Assembly (NCBI GenBank): GCA_031271755.1
Contig: JAISVB010000056.1
Location: 1-64,000, forward strand
DNA from: Culturomica sp.
Lineage (GTDB): Bacteria > Bacteroidota > Bacteroidia > Bacteroidales > Marinifilaceae
Length of the DNA: 64,000 nt
Direction: 5' to 3'
Translations under genes and position numbers: made by a program
In this document: positions 52,574-59,461 of the stretch, one piece after another
Numbering within the stretch: the stretch's first letter is position 1
Layout of the letters: the number at the start of each line of letters is the position of its first letter
Notes under the pieces: model-generated
The model's database searches: none
What the model saw: only the letters and a program-made list of their open reading frames with translations
What the model was told of the DNA's origin: nothing

Positions 52574-53096
52574 ATGAAGTTTTTGAGTAAAAAAGTTATC
52601 GACAGGATTTGGGCGGCAGTCTTTACCATAACTGCCTTAGCCCATTCCTGTTCGAGCCAGATGAACGAGATGTGGCTGGAAGGAATAGATTGTTTTCCGA
52701 ATAGTCTGCTTTTTGTCTCTCCCGAAGTTGGATTTGCCGGAGGACATGTTTGGGCGGAAGACTCCCCGCTGGGGCAGGCCAAAAGCTGGTACCAGGAAGC
52801 CAAAGGGCGCGAAGAGGTACTCCTCTCCCCACCGGGCACCCGGAGCGGAACATTGTTGTGTCCTTTATGGCGAGAATCCTTGTTTTTATATTACAGCAAA
52901 TCAGAATATAGACTATTTTGATCTCTATGATAGTTTAGTAAATGAAATTTATATTACTAAAAAATTACCTGACAATTTTCTTTCTCTATATCAAACACTT
53001 GGGATAGGCTGGAATGATCCTAATTACTCGAAAGAAAGAATAGGGATATTTAACCCGAATATAGATCCTGTATTAATTCAGAATTTTATTAAGTAA
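52574..53096 (+). pseudogene. Probable broken small lipoprotein gene with frameshift and composite base composition
   Basis: Two overlapping frames share this stretch. The first starts at 52574 (MKFLSKKVIDRIWAAVFTIT, lipobox AHSC) and is closed by a stop at 52919-52921. The second is open from 52713 to 53096 and ends in plausible AT-rich coding sequence (IDYFDLYDSLVNEIYITKKL, ending VLIQNFIK). A single shift near 52850-52900 would join them. Bases from about 52700 to 52860 are GC-rich while the rest is AT-rich, so a foreign piece may have been inserted. I do not recognise the protein. Confidence 0.45.
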
Positions 53097-53103
53097 ACAT
53101 GAT

Positions 53104-53580
53104 ATGAAACGATTGATATTTTTTATAATATTGTTTAATTTTTCTTTCCATGGATTGGCCAAAGAAAACAACTATTTTAAATACGATACTACAGAAAAAT
53201 TTATACATGCACATCCACTATTCGAACCGCATGATCCAAGAAAAGAAGAGGCTGATGTTTTTATTATAAAAAATTACGAACAGCTAAATGAAGCGATAAA
53301 GAACATTGTAAAAAATATTTTATCCACAAACGAAATCCAACAATTGAACAAAGAGAATTACTCTACAGTTATGCTGTATTTTAATTATAAAGGAGAAATA
53401 GAATACATATCGTTTGTATTGAGTAAAAGTGATATCAAATTATTTACAGACCAAAAACTATATAAGTTATATCAACTGATTAAGGCACATGGTGTCAATA
53501 TGAATTGGGGAGAGCAATTACCTCAATTCCCGAAAAAACGACTTCGTATGGGTTTTTGGTTGTTTAAATCAATGATTTAA
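53104..53580 (+). CDS. Small secreted protein of unknown function
   Basis: A 158-residue product with signal peptide MKRLIFFIILFNFSFHGLA and a mature domain with two helices and a beta meander (EQLNEAIKNIVKNIL, VMLYFNYKGEIEYISFVL) that resembles the cassette-2 protein. The gene is very AT-rich (roughly 30 percent GC by eye) and starts seven bases after the preceding broken frame. No catalytic motif is visible. The neighbouring fragment of an amidase-like effector makes an immunity or effector-associated role conceivable; that is speculation. Confidence 0.65.
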   Translation: MKRLIFFIILFNFSFHGLAKENNYFKYDTTEKFIHAHPLFEPHDPRKEEADVFIIKNYEQLNEAIKNIVKNILSTNEIQQLNKENYSTVMLYFNYKGEIEYISFVLSKSDIKLFTDQKLYKLYQLIKAHGVNMNWGEQLPQFPKKRLRMGFWLFKSMI

Positions 53581-53807
53581 TTAACTTTCTCTTTAGGGTT
53601 GTTGATTTAGTTGATTACTTGAATCGTGAATATGGACAATATAGTAACTCCTTCAATAATGCACTTTCAGGCAAAAAAGCAATAATATATCAAACAGGTT
53701 GTGGATGGGATGATGCCACTGGTCATGTGGATATATGGAATGGAAAAGAGGCTCTTGATTATAAATATCCGGAGTGTGATAATACGTATATTTGGGAATT
53801 AAAATAA
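53568..53807 (+). pseudogene. C-terminal fragment resembling a Tae4-family amidase effector
   Basis: The frame is open after a stop at 53565-53567 but has no credible start; only about 79 codons remain, overlapping the end of the preceding gene. The translation contains KKAIIYQTGCGWDDATGHVD, then IWNGKEALDY, and ends IWELK. This resembles the end of type VI secretion amidase effectors of the Tae4 family, in which the His of GH and a following Asp belong to the Cys-His-Asp catalytic set and the peptide cross-links of peptidoglycan are cut. The half with the Cys nucleophile is missing. The assignment is from motif memory, not a search. Confidence 0.5.
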
Positions 53808-53816
53808 TAGATCACC

Positions 53817-54452
53817 ATGAAAATTTTAATAAGTATTTTAACGATAATTTTTGTTTTTACTATCTCATTACAAGCCCAAAGCAGTGATGCATTAATCCGG
53901 TTTAGTTTATCTCTTGATATGGAACCTTATGTAATGGGGTATAAGGATGCCTCCGGACAAATCGTAATTCCCACAGATAAATATCGGTATTGTTTTACGG
54001 AGGTATTTGATAAAATTGCCATTATTGGACACAGAGCACCGGGCAGCATCGAAAACAAATACTATGCGATAGACCGGGCGGAGAATATTTTATTTGAAGT
54101 AGCTGCTGGGGATAACAGTCCGGATGAGGTACAAAATGGACTTTTTCGCATCATTGTGGACGGCAAAATGGGTTTTGCCAACATGAATGGTGATATTGTA
54201 ATCCAACCTGCATTTTCAACAGTCTTACCTTTTTCGGAGGGTTTGGCCGCTTTCTGTATTGGAGGGATGAAAGTACAAGAAAAGGAACATTCTATTAGAA
54301 GAGGTGGAAAGTGGGGCTTTGTTGACACAACCGGACAGATTGTGATTCCCGCACAATTTGACAGAGTCAGGTCTTTTAATGATGGCCGGACAACTGTAGA
54401 AAAGAGTGGAACATACTATAAAATCGACAAAAAAGGTAATGTAATTAATTAA
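53817..54452 (+). CDS. Secreted WG-repeat protein
   Basis: A 211-residue exported protein (signal peptide MKILISILTIIFVFTISLQA) with at least two WG repeats: KMGFANMNGDIVIQPAFSTV and KWGFVDTTGQIVIPAQFDRV, each with the usual G-F-x-x-x-x-G-x-I-V-I-x-P-x-F spacing, and a poorer one near residues 40-60 (GYKDASGQIVIPTDKYRY). WG repeats form beta-rich modules often found in large surface proteins; short forms occur near toxin and effector loci. It follows the Tae4-like fragment by nine bases. Role unknown. Confidence 0.85.
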   Translation: MKILISILTIIFVFTISLQAQSSDALIRFSLSLDMEPYVMGYKDASGQIVIPTDKYRYCFTEVFDKIAIIGHRAPGSIENKYYAIDRAENILFEVAAGDNSPDEVQNGLFRIIVDGKMGFANMNGDIVIQPAFSTVLPFSEGLAAFCIGGMKVQEKEHSIRRGGKWGFVDTTGQIVIPAQFDRVRSFNDGRTTVEKSGTYYKIDKKGNVIN

Positions 54453-54458
54453 ATGGAA

Positions 54459-54518
54459 CATCTGATTAAGAGTCTGTTGTTGTATTGTGGCATTAGAAGT
54501 AAAGAGGTTCTCTGTTTT
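54459..54518 (+). repeat. Third, degenerate copy of the intergenic cassette repeat
   Basis: CTGTTGTTGTATTGTGG, CATTAGAAGTAAAGAGGTT and a CTCTGTTTTT end match the left part of copy 1 (CTGTTGTTGTGTAACATTAG and on). The right hairpin arm, leader and signal peptide are absent. Like copies 1 and 2 it begins just after a stop codon. Confidence 0.75.
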
Positions 54519-54613
54519 TGGGGCACCTCCTGACCAAGTCTTGACTTCGGAGCTTTCATTCGTGGTATTCGCCGGTAAAAAAGAGAATATCTTTACAACA
54601 GGAACGATTAGTT

Positions 54614-54657
54614 GAAATTCCTAAAACTTTCAAGAAATTAGAAGTTTTAGGAATTTC
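54614..54657. repeat. Perfect 16-bp inverted repeat
   Basis: GAAATTCCTAAAACTT (54614-54629) is the exact complement-reverse of AAGTTTTAGGAATTTC (54642-54657), with a 12-base loop. There is no T run of note after it on either strand, so a simple terminator is not obvious. It lies at the left side of a decayed ATPase gene. Confidence 0.85.
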
Positions 54658-54659
54658 GC

Positions 54660-54912
54660 ATATCTTTATATCGCGAATTTCAAAGATAACTTGTATAGGA
54701 AATATCGCTAAGATCCTCATAGCAAACGGCAAAAAAATTGACAATAAAACCGTATCGAAATACATAAAAACGCTCGAACGCGAACTCGCGCCCTTTGCCA
54801 AAATTTCCGACTTTAATGAGCGGCTGCTGATTACAATGGATTACGAAACAGGCAGCCGCAACGGAATAAAACAGGTCAATGCGATTGATTGGCTTTTAAA
54901 TATTGAAAAATA
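54660..54912 (+). pseudogene. Remnant of an AAA ATPase of the DUF4143 type
   Basis: Reading back from the TAA at 54910-54912, the frame gives KTVSKYIKTLERELAPFAK and, at the end, NGIKQVNAIDWLLNIEK with LLITMDYETG between. This is the characteristic C-terminus of the Bacteroidota P-loop ATPases with DUF4143 (switch to a wHTH-like KTVSKYIK stretch, then a GIK-x-x-N-x-x-DWLL end). The P-loop and ATPase core are missing: upstream lie only an inverted repeat and intergenic sequence. So it is a deleted gene, about 80 codons of which remain. Confidence 0.6.
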
Positions 54913-54990
54913 ATTCTCATACGATCTCATTTTATGACATTTAGCCTCATTATAGATTCGTGATAAATGGAATTAAGTAAATACAGACTG

Positions 54991-55419
54991 ATGAAGACAA
55001 CATTATTACTCATTTTTATTGGAGCGTTTTTTGTGAGTGGGAAGTCACAATCGTTTACTACTCAAGATTCTTTGATGGCATTTAAATGGGAATTATATAC
55101 AGATGCCCATTTTGAAAATGATATTTCTGTCGTTTTATCCTATAATTCAACGATAGAAACTGAGACGACTGTTTATGATGATGGAGAAACAGAAGTAAAT
55201 AACTCCTCCTATTACCTCAGCTATTCCATTGATTTGCAGTTTGATACGAATAAGATCGGAACTTCCAAAAATGGAAGATATCTTGTTATTTGCAGAATGG
55301 ATAAAAAAGCAGTATGTTATAAAATTGCCGCATTGACAAATCAGAAATTAATTCTCATACATGTAGAAAGTCCGAATGCTGTGACAGAATGGATCGCCAG
55401 AGAGAAATATGGGTCATGA
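54991..55419 (+). CDS. Small secreted protein of unknown function
   Basis: A 142-residue product. The ATG at 54991 gives the signal peptide MKTTLLLIFIGAFFVSGKSQ; an ATG at 54967 would add eight hydrophilic residues. The mature part has alternating beta-like segments (AHFENDISVVLSYNSTIETE, YYLSYSIDLQF, YLVICRMDKKAVCYKIAAL) and two Cys (RYLVICRM, AVCYK) that may pair. Composition is AT-rich. It is the last gene of the accessory island, convergent with mutS 42 bases away. Function unknown. Confidence 0.6.
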   Translation: MKTTLLLIFIGAFFVSGKSQSFTTQDSLMAFKWELYTDAHFENDISVVLSYNSTIETETTVYDDGETEVNNSSYYLSYSIDLQFDTNKIGTSKNGRYLVICRMDKKAVCYKIAALTNQKLILIHVESPNAVTEWIAREKYGS

Positions 55420-55461
55420 AATCGTTTTACTTACGAGAACGGAGAGCAGGTCCGGTGGTGA

Positions 55462-58089
55462 TCACAACCCCGAGATCTTTTTGATCCCGTTCAGTTTGTT
55501 CAAGGCTTCGATGGGGGTCAGACTGTTGATGTCCAGCCCTTTGATCTCGTCCCGGATCTGTATCAGCACGGGGTCTTCCAACTGGAAAAAACTGAGCTGA
55601 TACCCTTCGCGCTCCGCGGCTAATTTTTCCACCGGCTTGTGTATCTCCTTCTGTACTCCTTCGCCCGGATCCCGCTTCCCTTCCAACTGCTTCAGGATCT
55701 CATCCGCCCGGCGGATGACGGAGTGGGGAAGCCCGGCCATGCGCCCCACCTGGATCCCGAACGAATGGTTGGAGCCTCCCGGCGCTAATTTGCGCAGGAA
55801 GACCACTTTGTTCTCCACCTCTTTGACGGAGACATTGTAATTCCGGATCTTTTTGAACGAATGCTCCATCTCGTTCAATTCGTGGTAATGAGTAGCGAAC
55901 AGCGTTTTCGCTTTGAACTTCGGATGCTCGTGCAGGTACTCCACGATCGCCCAGGCGATGGAGATGCCGTCGTAAGTGGAGGTGCCCCGTCCCAGTTCGT
56001 CGAAAAGAATGAGGCTCCGGTCGGAGATGTTATTCAGGATGTTGGCGGCCTCGTTCATTTCCACCATAAAAGTAGATTCCCCCTGCGAGATGTTGTCCGA
56101 AGCACCGACCCGCGTAAAAACCTTGTCCACATACCCGATTTTGGCCGATTCCGCGGGCACGAAACAACCGGCCTGCGCCAGGATCACGATCAGGGCGGTT
56201 TGCCGGAGAAGCGCGGATTTCCCGGACATGTTCGGGCCGGTGATGACGATGATCTGCTGCCGGGTATTATCCAGGTACACGTCGTTGGCAATGTACGGTT
56301 CGCCGGGAGGCAGTTGCCGTTCAATGACAGGATGCCGCCCCGCTTTGATCTCGATGACCTCCCCGTCGTTGATCTCCGGGCGGTTGTACCGGTAGCGCGA
56401 GGCAGCTTCGGCAAACGCCATGAGCGTATCCACGGAAGCAATGATCCGGGCGTTATTTTGGATATTCCGGATGTGCGAAGATGCTTCAATAAGTAAATTA
56501 GTGTAAATATTCGTTTCGATCTCCAGCATGCGGTCTTCAGCGCCTAAGATCTTCTCTTCGTACTCTTTAAGCTCCGGCGTGATGTACCGTTCGGCATTTA
56601 CAAGGGTCTGTTTCCGGATCCAGGTATCCGGCGCCTTCTCCCTGTGGGTTTTGGTGACTTCGATGTAGTACCCGAACACGTTGTTGAAACCGATCTTGAG
56701 GGAGGGAATGCCGGTGGCTTCGCTTTCGCGTTGCTGCATCTGCTGCAACAGCTCTTTTCCGTTGGAGGAGATCTCCCGCAGCTCGTCCAATTCCGGGTGG
56801 ATCCCTGCCGCGATCACCCCTCCTTTGTTCAACTGGTTGGAGGGATTCTCCAGGATCTCCCTGTCGATCTTTTCGTACAGCGCCCGGCACTCCTCCAGCG
56901 CCTCCGTATACCGGCAAAGAATGGAAGAACCTGTTTTCCGGCAAACCGATTTCAATGCCGGAATAGCGCCCAGAGCCACTTTGAGCTGCACCATTTCGCG
57001 GGGGGTGATCCGCCCCACCGCCACTTTGGAGGCCAACCGTTCCAGGTCGCCGATGCTGCGCAGCAACAACTCCGCCTCCAACCGGATCTCCTCCTGCCGC
57101 AGAAAGGTCTCCACCATCTCCAACCGCTCTTCGATCTGCTCCGGTGATTTCAGCGGCATGCCGATCCAGCGGCGCAACATACGGCCCCCCATCGGGGTAA
57201 CCGTGTGGTCGATGATATCGACTAAGGATTTTCCCTCTTCACAGGAGGAGTGCAGCAATTCCAGATTGCGAAGAGTGAATCTGTCTAACAGCATACAGGA
57301 CGCTTCGTCTATGCGGGAGATGGCGGTGATGTGGGAAACCAGGTCGTGCTTCGTCTGCTCTAAGTAATTCAGGACGGCTCCCGCAGCCGAAACAGCCAGC
57401 GGCATCTGTTCAATGCCGAACCCCTTCAGCGAATTGACTTCAAAATGTTTTTTCAGCTTTTCCCGGGCGGCCTCGCCGTCAAAAAACCACCCCTCGATGG
57501 GATAAAGGTAATACCGGTTGCCGAACAGTTCGTGGAAACGTTTCTCCTCTCCCCGGGGGTAGATGACCTCTTTGGGCTGGAAACTGTTCAGCAGCTTGTC
57601 GATGGTGGAACAACTCCCCTCGGTAGCCAGGAACTCCCCCGTAGAGAGATCCAGCAGGGAGATCGCCGCCTCCTCTTTTTGGAAATAAACGGCGGCTAAG
57701 AACAGGTTGCTTTTGGCGTCGGTGGCGTATTCCCCGTACGAAACGCCGGGGGTAACCAGTTCGATCACGCCCCTTTTTACTAATTTTTTGGTCTGCCGGG
57801 GGTCTTCCAACTGCTCGCATATCGCTACCCGCTGTCCCGCCCGGACCAATTTGGGCAGGTAATTGTCCAGCGCGTGGTGGGGAAAACCGGCCAGCCGGAC
57901 GTCGCCGGGAGATCCGCTCGCCCTTTTGGTCAGTGTAATACCGAGGATCTTCGAAGTGATCACCGCATCTTCTCCGAAAGTTTCGTAAAAATCCCCCATG
58001 CGGTAGAGCATGATCGCATCGGGATACTTTGCCTTCATGGCATAATATTGTTGCATCAACGGTGTTTCTTCCCCTTTTTTGGCAGCCAT
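55462..58089 (-). CDS. mutS: DNA mismatch repair protein MutS
   Basis: An 875-residue mismatch sensor. The N-terminal mismatch-binding motif [11 protein letters not shown] (about 31-41) supplies the wedge Phe; connector, lever and clamp domains follow, and the ATPase has Walker [21 protein letters not shown] (about 620-639), the Walker B region [16 protein letters not shown], and ATHYHELN. Length is that of MutS1. A minus-strand -7 box TATCTTTG lies at 58148-58155, 59 bases upstream of the start. Confidence 0.98.
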   Translation of the reverse strand: MAAKKGEETPLMQQYYAMKAKYPDAIMLYRMGDFYETFGEDAVITSKILGITLTKRASGSPGDVRLAGFPHHALDNYLPKLVRAGQRVAICEQLEDPRQTKKLVKRGVIELVTPGVSYGEYATDAKSNLFLAAVYFQKEEAAISLLDLSTGEFLATEGSCSTIDKLLNSFQPKEVIYPRGEEKRFHELFGNRYYLYPIEGWFFDGEAAREKLKKHFEVNSLKGFGIEQMPLAVSAAGAVLNYLEQTKHDLVSHITAISRIDEASCMLLDRFTLRNLELLHSSCEEGKSLVDIIDHTVTPMGGRMLRRWIGMPLKSPEQIEERLEMVETFLRQEEIRLEAELLLRSIGDLERLASKVAVGRITPREMVQLKVALGAIPALKSVCRKTGSSILCRYTEALEECRALYEKIDREILENPSNQLNKGGVIAAGIHPELDELREISSNGKELLQQMQQRESEATGIPSLKIGFNNVFGYYIEVTKTHREKAPDTWIRKQTLVNAERYITPELKEYEEKILGAEDRMLEIETNIYTNLLIEASSHIRNIQNNARIIASVDTLMAFAEAASRYRYNRPEINDGEVIEIKAGRHPVIERQLPPGEPYIANDVYLDNTRQQIIVITGPNMSGKSALLRQTALIVILAQAGCFVPAESAKIGYVDKVFTRVGASDNISQGESTFMVEMNEAANILNNISDRSLILFDELGRGTSTYDGISIAWAIVEYLHEHPKFKAKTLFATHYHELNEMEHSFKKIRNYNVSVKEVENKVVFLRKLAPGGSNHSFGIQVGRMAGLPHSVIRRADEILKQLEGKRDPGEGVQKEIHKPVEKLAAEREGYQLSFFQLEDPVLIQIRDEIKGLDINSLTPIEALNKLNGIKKISGL

Positions 58090-58147
58090 TTTTGTAGAAT
58101 TAAATCCGAAATATCTGTGTGTGGATTTGCAACACGGAATCTTTCTG

Positions 58148-58155
58148 CAAAGATA
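58148..58155 (-). promoter_or_regulatory. -7 box of mutS
   Basis: TATCTTTG on the minus strand, 59 bases before the mutS start; -33 box weak. Confidence 0.4.
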
Positions 58156-58175
58156 AAGATTTTGACCTGTAAAAG

Positions 58176-58206
58176 TTTAAAACCTCGTAAACATTGCGTA
58201 ATTTTG
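58176..58206 (+). promoter_or_regulatory. Promoter of the YjbR-like gene
   Basis: TTTA (58176-58179), a 19-base spacer and TAATTTTG (58199-58206). The ATG follows after only five bases, so the transcript would be nearly leaderless. Confidence 0.45.
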
Positions 58207-58211
58207 TAAGC

Positions 58212-58556
58212 ATGAATCTGGAGGATTTGCGAGACTATTGCTTGTCTTTGCCCCGGACAGAGGAAGCGATCCCTTTTGAAGATGCAGCCCTCGTTTTTAA
58301 AGTCTGCGGAAAATGGTTCTGTTTGGTTTTCCTGCAAGGCGATCTGCGCATCAACATCAAGTGCGCCGCCGATGAGATCGATGAAATGCGGGAGCGATTC
58401 CCGGCGGTTACCGCCGGGTTCCGTATGAATAAAAAATATTGGAATACCGTATTGTTGGACGGCAGCATAAGCGACAGTACACTGAAAGGCTGGATCCGGA
58501 AATCTTACCGGTTGGTTATTTCCGGACTGACGCAACAAGAGAGCGGAACGGCCTGA
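58212..58556 (+). CDS. MmcQ/YjbR family protein
   Basis: A 114-residue protein starting MNLEDLRDYCLSLPRTEEAI, with the family marks PFEDAALVFKVCGKWFCLVF and NKKYWNTVLLDGSISDSTLK. These proteins have a double-wing, CyaY-like fold and were suggested to bind DNA; the function is not settled. Promoter and start suggest a leaderless message. deoC begins 26 bases downstream and is probably in the same transcript. Confidence 0.9.
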   Translation: MNLEDLRDYCLSLPRTEEAIPFEDAALVFKVCGKWFCLVFLQGDLRINIKCAADEIDEMRERFPAVTAGFRMNKKYWNTVLLDGSISDSTLKGWIRKSYRLVISGLTQQESGTA

Positions 58557-58582
58557 TGCCATAGACGAGTAAACATTGCAAC

Positions 58583-59461
58583 ATGGAACAGCTATTGGAC
58601 GAATTGGCAACCTACAGTTGGGCGAACCTGGAAGACGTCATGCCCTTTGAATTGGACGGCGTGGTGGAAAAGGAGGTGAAGAAAGCCTATTGTGTGGAGA
58701 ACCTGAAACTCTGCCTCGCCTGTATCGACTATACCACCCTGAAACCGACCGATACGGAGAGTTCCGTCAAGGCTTTTGTGGCCGATCTGTTGAAAAAGCT
58801 GAAAAAAAACGATCTCCGGCAGGTAGCGGCGGTGTGTGTATATCCCAATTTCGCCTCCGTAGTGCGCAACGGATTGAAAGGAACCGAGATACGGACGGCA
58901 GTAGTAGCCGGAGGATTCCCTGCTTCGCAAACCTTTACCGAGATAAAATTGGCCGAGTGCAAGATGACTGTGGCAGAAGGAGCGGAAGAGGTGGATGTGG
59001 TCATTGCGGTGGGGGATGTCCTGGAAAAGAACTTCGAAAAGATCTACCGGGAACTTTCCGCTATCCGGAAGGTGTGTAAGGGGGTCAGGTTGAAGGTCAT
59101 CTTGGAGACCGGGGAGCTGAAAAGCATCGAGAACATCTTTAACGCCTCGCTGGTCAGCATGTACGCCGGTGCGGATTTTATCAAAACTTCCACCGGGAAA
59201 GTGCCGGTAAATGTGACTCCGGAAGCCATGTATGTAATGTGTGAAGCGGTCCGGCAATTCTACGCCCGTACCGGCAAACGGGTGGGATTAAAGGTGTCCG
59301 GAGGGGTTTCCAAGGCGACCAACGCACTGCGTTACCTGACAATTGTCAACCACGTGCTGGGCAGCGAGTGGCTGACCTCCTATTACTTCCGGATCGGGGC
59401 TTCGCAACTGTTTGACGACATTGTCAAAGAGATCAAGCTTATTCCTTCTCTTCCGGCCTGA
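58583..59461 (+). CDS. deoC: Deoxyribose-phosphate aldolase
   Basis: A 292-residue class I aldolase splitting 2-deoxyribose-5-phosphate into glyceraldehyde-3-phosphate and acetaldehyde in deoxynucleoside breakdown. The Schiff-base Lys lies in ADFIKTSTGKVPVNVT (about 192-207), the second Lys in VGLKVSGGVSKA and the acid/base region in IDYTTLKPTDT. About 40 extra N-terminal residues (before IDYTTLKPT) resemble the long form of the family. Its last 23 bases overlap the convergent exporter gene. Confidence 0.96.
   Translation: MEQLLDELATYSWANLEDVMPFELDGVVEKEVKKAYCVENLKLCLACIDYTTLKPTDTESSVKAFVADLLKKLKKNDLRQVAAVCVYPNFASVVRNGLKGTEIRTAVVAGGFPASQTFTEIKLAECKMTVAEGAEEVDVVIAVGDVLEKNFEKIYRELSAIRKVCKGVRLKVILETGELKSIENIFNASLVSMYAGADFIKTSTGKVPVNVTPEAMYVMCEAVRQFYARTGKRVGLKVSGGVSKATNALRYLTIVNHVLGSEWLTSYYFRIGASQLFDDIVKEIKLIPSLPA

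Noticed and set aside
54556-54801. 81-codon minus-strand frame across the inverted repeat
   Set aside because: Spans the antisense of the ATPase remnant and the inverted repeat; no sense of its own.
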